8,009 nucleotides of DNA from Candidatus Electrothrix marina (GTDB lineage: Bacteria > Desulfobacterota > Desulfobulbia > Desulfobulbales > Desulfobulbaceae): the NCBI GenBank assembly GCA_004028495.1, contig MTKS01000056.1, positions 1-8,009 of the forward strand, read 5' to 3'. This document shows, piece after piece, positions 4,849 to 8,009 of the stretch. The notes below the pieces were generated by a model. It had not been told where the DNA came from. It made no database searches and saw nothing but the letters and a program-made list of their open reading frames with translations. The position numbers and the translations under genes are program-made. Each line of letters opens with the position of its first letter. The first letter of the stretch is position 1.

Positions 4849-7800
4849 ATGACCACCCCATTCGTCCATCTCCACGTCCATACCCAGTATTCCATGCTCG
4901 ACGGGGCCATTCGTCTCGGCGATCTGATCGATAAAACCCAGGCCTACGGCATGAACGCTGTGGCAGTCACCGATCACGGGGCCATGTATGGTGCTCTGGA
5001 GTTCTATACCAAGGCCAACAAGGCCGGGATCAAACCTCTGGTCGGCTGTGAGTTCTATATTTCGGAGACTGATCATCTTGTCCACGACAAGAGCGCAGGT
5101 CATAATTTTCATATCGTGCTGCTGGCTATGAACGAGACCGGCTACCGCAACCTGATGAAGCTGGCCTCCATCGCCCAGACTGCGGGATTTTATTATAGGC
5201 CCCGCATCGATCGCAAGCTGCTCTTTGCCCATCAGGAGGGTCTGCTCGCCCTGACCGCCTGTCTGCACGGCGAGATTCCCTGGACTATCACCCATCAGGG
5301 GCTGGATAAGGCGAAAGAAAAGGCATTGAGCCTGCAAAAGGTCTTTGGTGACCGCCTGTATTTCGAGATTCAGGAAAACGGTATCCCGGAGCAGCGAACG
5401 GTCAACGACGGCCTGCTGGAGCTGGGCAATGATCTGGACATCAAAGTGGTGGCCACCAATGACTGCCATTACCTCAATCAGGAGGAATCCTACGCCCACG
5501 AGGTTCTGCTCTGTATTCAAACCAGCAAGACCATCAACGATGCCAATCGCTTCAGGTTTTCCACGGATGAACTGTATTTCAAATCGCCGGAGGTGATGGC
5601 TCAGCAGTTCAGTTATTGCCCGGAGGCTCTGGCCAATACCCTGGAGGTGGCTGACCGCTGCAATCTGGAACTGAAATTCGGGGATAATCATTTTCCCATT
5701 TATCCGGTGCCGGAAAATGAATCCCTGGAAAGCCTGTTTGAAAAGGCTTGTCGAGACGGCCTGGATATCCGCCTTGAGCATCTCCGTAGCCTTCAGGAAG
5801 TTTCCAAGGAACTGGAGCAACAGTACCAAGAGCGGCTGGATATGGAGATCGGGGTTATTCAGGAAATGGGCTTTTCCGGTTACTTCCTCATCGTGGCCGA
5901 TTTTATCGGCTGGGCTAAGAGTAAGAGCATCCCGGTCGGGCCAGGGCGTGGTTCCGGGGCGGGCAGTCTGGCTGCCTTTTGCATGTCCATTACGGATATT
6001 GATCCCATTCCCTATGGTCTGCTTTTTGAGCGTTTCCTGAACGTGGAGCGGGTGTCCATGCCTGACTTTGACGTGGATTTCTGCAAGGAGCGGCGGGACG
6101 AGGTGATCGACTATGTTCGCCGCAAGTACGGCGGTGATGACCATGTGGCCCAGATTGTGGCTTACGGTTCCATGAAGGCTCGGGCTGTGCTCCGAGACGT
6201 GGGCCGGGTCTTGGAGGTGCCTCTGCCGGTGGTGGACCGGATCGCCAAGCTGGTCCCGGATGAGCTGAAGATCACGCTGAAAAAGGCCATTGACAAGGAA
6301 CCCCGCCTCCGTGATGCCATGCAGCAGGATCCTGCTGTTCGGGAGTTGCTCAAGGTGGCCCAGACCCTGGAGGGCCTGTCCCGTCACAAGTCCACCCATG
6401 CCGCCGGGGTGGTGGTGTCGCCCAAGGCTATGGTGGAATATCTGCCGGTCTGTGTCGGCTCCAAAAAGGAGATCCTGACCCAGTTTGACATGAAGTACAC
6501 CGAGATGACTGGGTTGATTAAGTTCGATTTTCTCGGCCTCAAGACCCTGACCGTTATTGATCGGGCCCTGAAGCTCATTGAGCTGGATATCGGCACCTGG
6601 ATTGATTTAAGTAAAGTCCCTATGGATGATCAGCGCACCTATGATCTGTTGTGTGCGGGTAACAGCTTGGGCGTGTTTCAGCTGGAGAGTGACGGTATGC
6701 GGGAGCTGTTGGTCAAGATGGCTCCTGAACAGTTTACCGATCTGATCGCCCTGGTGGCCCTGTATCGGCCCGGTCCGTTGGATTCCGGCATGGTGGATCA
6801 GTTTGTCGAGACCAAGCATGGCCGCCGTCCTCCGGAATATCCCTTGCCCCAGATCAAAGCTGTCCTGAAAGAGACCTACGGCGTTATTGTCTACCAGGAG
6901 CAGGTTATGAAGATATCCAATATTCTAGCTTCGTACAGCCTAGGTGATGCGGATATTCTCCGGCGGGCTATGGGCAAGAAGATTCCCGAGGTCATGGAGG
7001 AAGAACGGGGCAAATTCATGGCCGGGGCTGAGGGGAATAATATTCCCAAGGAAAAGGCGGCCTACGTCTTTGACCTGATGGCGAAGTTCGCGGGCTACGG
7101 CTTTAATAAATCCCATTCTGCCGCCTATGCCCTGATCGCCTACCAGACCGCCTATCTCAAGGCCCATTATCCCGCCCAGTTTCTGGCTGCCCTGCTGTCC
7201 TGCGATGTGGATAACACGGACAAGGTGGTCAAGTATATTAATGAATGCAAGCAGATGTCCATCCCGGTCCTGCCGCCGGATATCAACGAGTCTTATCACG
7301 ATTTCACGGTTATAAACGATCGAATTCGTTTTGGGCTGGCAGCAGTCAAAAATGTGGGCGGCTCCGCCCTGGATTCCATGATCAGGGAGCGCGAGGAAAA
7401 CGGTTTCTATACCTCGCTGGCTGATTTCTGTGGGCGGATCGATTCGAGCAAGGTTAATCGGAAGGTTTTGGAAAATTTGGTCAAGGCCGGAGCCTTTGAC
7501 TTTGTGCAGGTGAAACGAGCTCAGCTTATGGAGGTGCTGGATCAGGCCCTTGAGCAGGCCAAAGCTGTGCAGCGGGATCGCCTGAGCGGCCAGATGAGTC
7601 TGTTTGCTGTGGGCGGAAGCAAGGAGGAGAGTGCGGCCAGTGCTGAAATTAAATTCCCCGATATAGACGAGTGGCCGGAATTGAAAAAGCTCTCCTATGA
7701 AAAAGAGACCATTGGTTTTTTCCTGACCGGTCATCCCCTGGACGGGGTTATTAACACGATTCGCATGGTTGCTGATGCGGATATTGAGGCCTTGGAGAAT

Positions 7801-8009
7801 AGGCGGGAAGGGCAGGTCGTCCGGGTCGGCGGCCTGATCCAGCAGTACAAGGAGCATATCTCCAAAAAAGGCGACCGCATGGCCTTTACCGTGCTGGAAG
7901 ATATGAGTTCCAGTGTTGAAGTGATTGTCTTCCCGGAGACCTTTGCTCGCTGCTCCCATTATCTCGGCAAAGACGAGCCCCTTATCGTCCTCGGCACGGT
8001 CCAGCAGGG
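4849..8009 (+). CDS. dnaE: DNA polymerase III subunit alpha (replicative polymerase), 3' end beyond window
   Basis: This is the catalytic subunit of the replicative DNA polymerase; 1053 codons are seen of about 1150-1170 expected for DnaE1. Domains in order: a PHP domain (HLHVHTQYSMLDG at 7-19, TDHG 41-44, E68, H88, C138, H140, D205, H207), with metal ligands apparently intact; the palm, with GPGRGSGAGSL (364-374), catalytic Asp pair PDFDVDF (D408, D410) and third Asp in KFDFLGLKTL (D560); SRHKSTHAAGVV (511-522); fingers, with FAGYGFNKSHSAAYA (747-761); a helix-hairpin-helix region (about 868-884); the clamp-binding pentapeptide QMSLF (915-919, matching the position of E. coli QADMF); and the beginning of the OB fold (from about 987). 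The start is fixed by the conserved MTTPFVHLHVH beginning. No Shine-Dalgarno sequence precedes the ATG; the 35-base gap after the DarG frame is A-rich. No clear promoter was found; TTGTCA near 4765 with GATAGA 18 bases later is a weak candidate. Confidence 0.97.
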   Translation, partial: MTTPFVHLHVHTQYSMLDGAIRLGDLIDKTQAYGMNAVAVTDHGAMYGALEFYTKANKAGIKPLVGCEFYISETDHLVHDKSAGHNFHIVLLAMNETGYRNLMKLASIAQTAGFYYRPRIDRKLLFAHQEGLLALTACLHGEIPWTITHQGLDKAKEKALSLQKVFGDRLYFEIQENGIPEQRTVNDGLLELGNDLDIKVVATNDCHYLNQEESYAHEVLLCIQTSKTINDANRFRFSTDELYFKSPEVMAQQFSYCPEALANTLEVADRCNLELKFGDNHFPIYPVPENESLESLFEKACRDGLDIRLEHLRSLQEVSKELEQQYQERLDMEIGVIQEMGFSGYFLIVADFIGWAKSKSIPVGPGRGSGAGSLAAFCMSITDIDPIPYGLLFERFLNVERVSMPDFDVDFCKERRDEVIDYVRRKYGGDDHVAQIVAYGSMKARAVLRDVGRVLEVPLPVVDRIAKLVPDELKITLKKAIDKEPRLRDAMQQDPAVRELLKVAQTLEGLSRHKSTHAAGVVVSPKAMVEYLPVCVGSKKEILTQFDMKYTEMTGLIKFDFLGLKTLTVIDRALKLIELDIGTWIDLSKVPMDDQRTYDLLCAGNSLGVFQLESDGMRELLVKMAPEQFTDLIALVALYRPGPLDSGMVDQFVETKHGRRPPEYPLPQIKAVLKETYGVIVYQEQVMKISNILASYSLGDADILRRAMGKKIPEVMEEERGKFMAGAEGNNIPKEKAAYVFDLMAKFAGYGFNKSHSAAYALIAYQTAYLKAHYPAQFLAALLSCDVDNTDKVVKYINECKQMSIPVLPPDINESYHDFTVINDRIRFGLAAVKNVGGSALDSMIREREENGFYTSLADFCGRIDSSKVNRKVLENLVKAGAFDFVQVKRAQLMEVLDQALEQAKAVQRDRLSGQMSLFAVGGSKEESAASAEIKFPDIDEWPELKKLSYEKETIGFFLTGHPLDGVINTIRMVADADIEALENRREGQVVRVGGLIQQYKEHISKKGDRMAFTVLEDMSSSVEVIVFPETFARCSHYLGKDEPLIVLGTVQQ

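Noticed and set aside
4744..6399. Long minus-strand open frame (551 codons) opposite dnaE
   Set aside because: It lies antisense to the strongly conserved dnaE N-terminus, and its translation shows no recognisable domain. It is a by-product of dnaE codon usage, as is the 339-codon minus frame at 6940-7959.

Overview
The window looks like chromosomal DNA of a Gram-negative anaerobe of the Desulfobacterota, most likely near Desulfobulbales. This placement is an inference from the DUF1015 protein, the long DnaE1-type polymerase, a Sec-exported ABC binding protein, roughly 50% GC and the transposase debris. No rRNA or other marker fixes it. No tRNA, rRNA or CRISPR array was seen.

Layout. Positions 1-481 (minus) hold the N-terminal part of a periplasmic substrate-binding protein of the urea/nitrate/taurine (NMT1-like) class. 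Its reading frame runs into a 48-bp exact copy of DNA from the DUF1015 gene at the window edge, so it is interrupted by a rearrangement or a sequencing/assembly chimera. A divergent intergenic region (482-816) carries a near-consensus sigma-70 promoter for that gene. On the plus strand follow a DUF1015 protein (817-2205) and, after a short spacer with a strong hairpin, a TrmN6/YfiC-type tRNA adenine-N6 methyltransferase (2275-3000).

Positions 3001-4180 are degenerate accessory DNA: a C-rich, G-poor stretch, hairpins and palindromes, a possible 34-residue hydrophobic peptide, an IS701-like transposase N-terminus cut off by a stop, and a second transposase-like gene broken by a nonsense codon and frameshifts. 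The second relic runs directly into an open frame (4172-4813) that is the C-terminal, DarT-binding half of a DarG antitoxin. The macro (ADP-ribosyl glycohydrolase) domain is missing and no darT is visible. Thirty-five bases later dnaE, the replicative DNA polymerase III alpha subunit, begins (4849) and runs off the right edge after 1053 codons.

How it fits together. The housekeeping genes (DUF1015, trmN6, dnaE) are intact as far as visible. The trmN6-dnaE interval has been a landing site for insertion sequences and a toxin-antitoxin locus, now eroded. The most interesting item is the orphan DarG C-terminal domain directly upstream of the replicative polymerase: either decaying debris or a minimal DarT-neutralising protein kept without its enzymatic half. 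The second is the 48-bp DUF1015 copy fused into the binding-protein gene.
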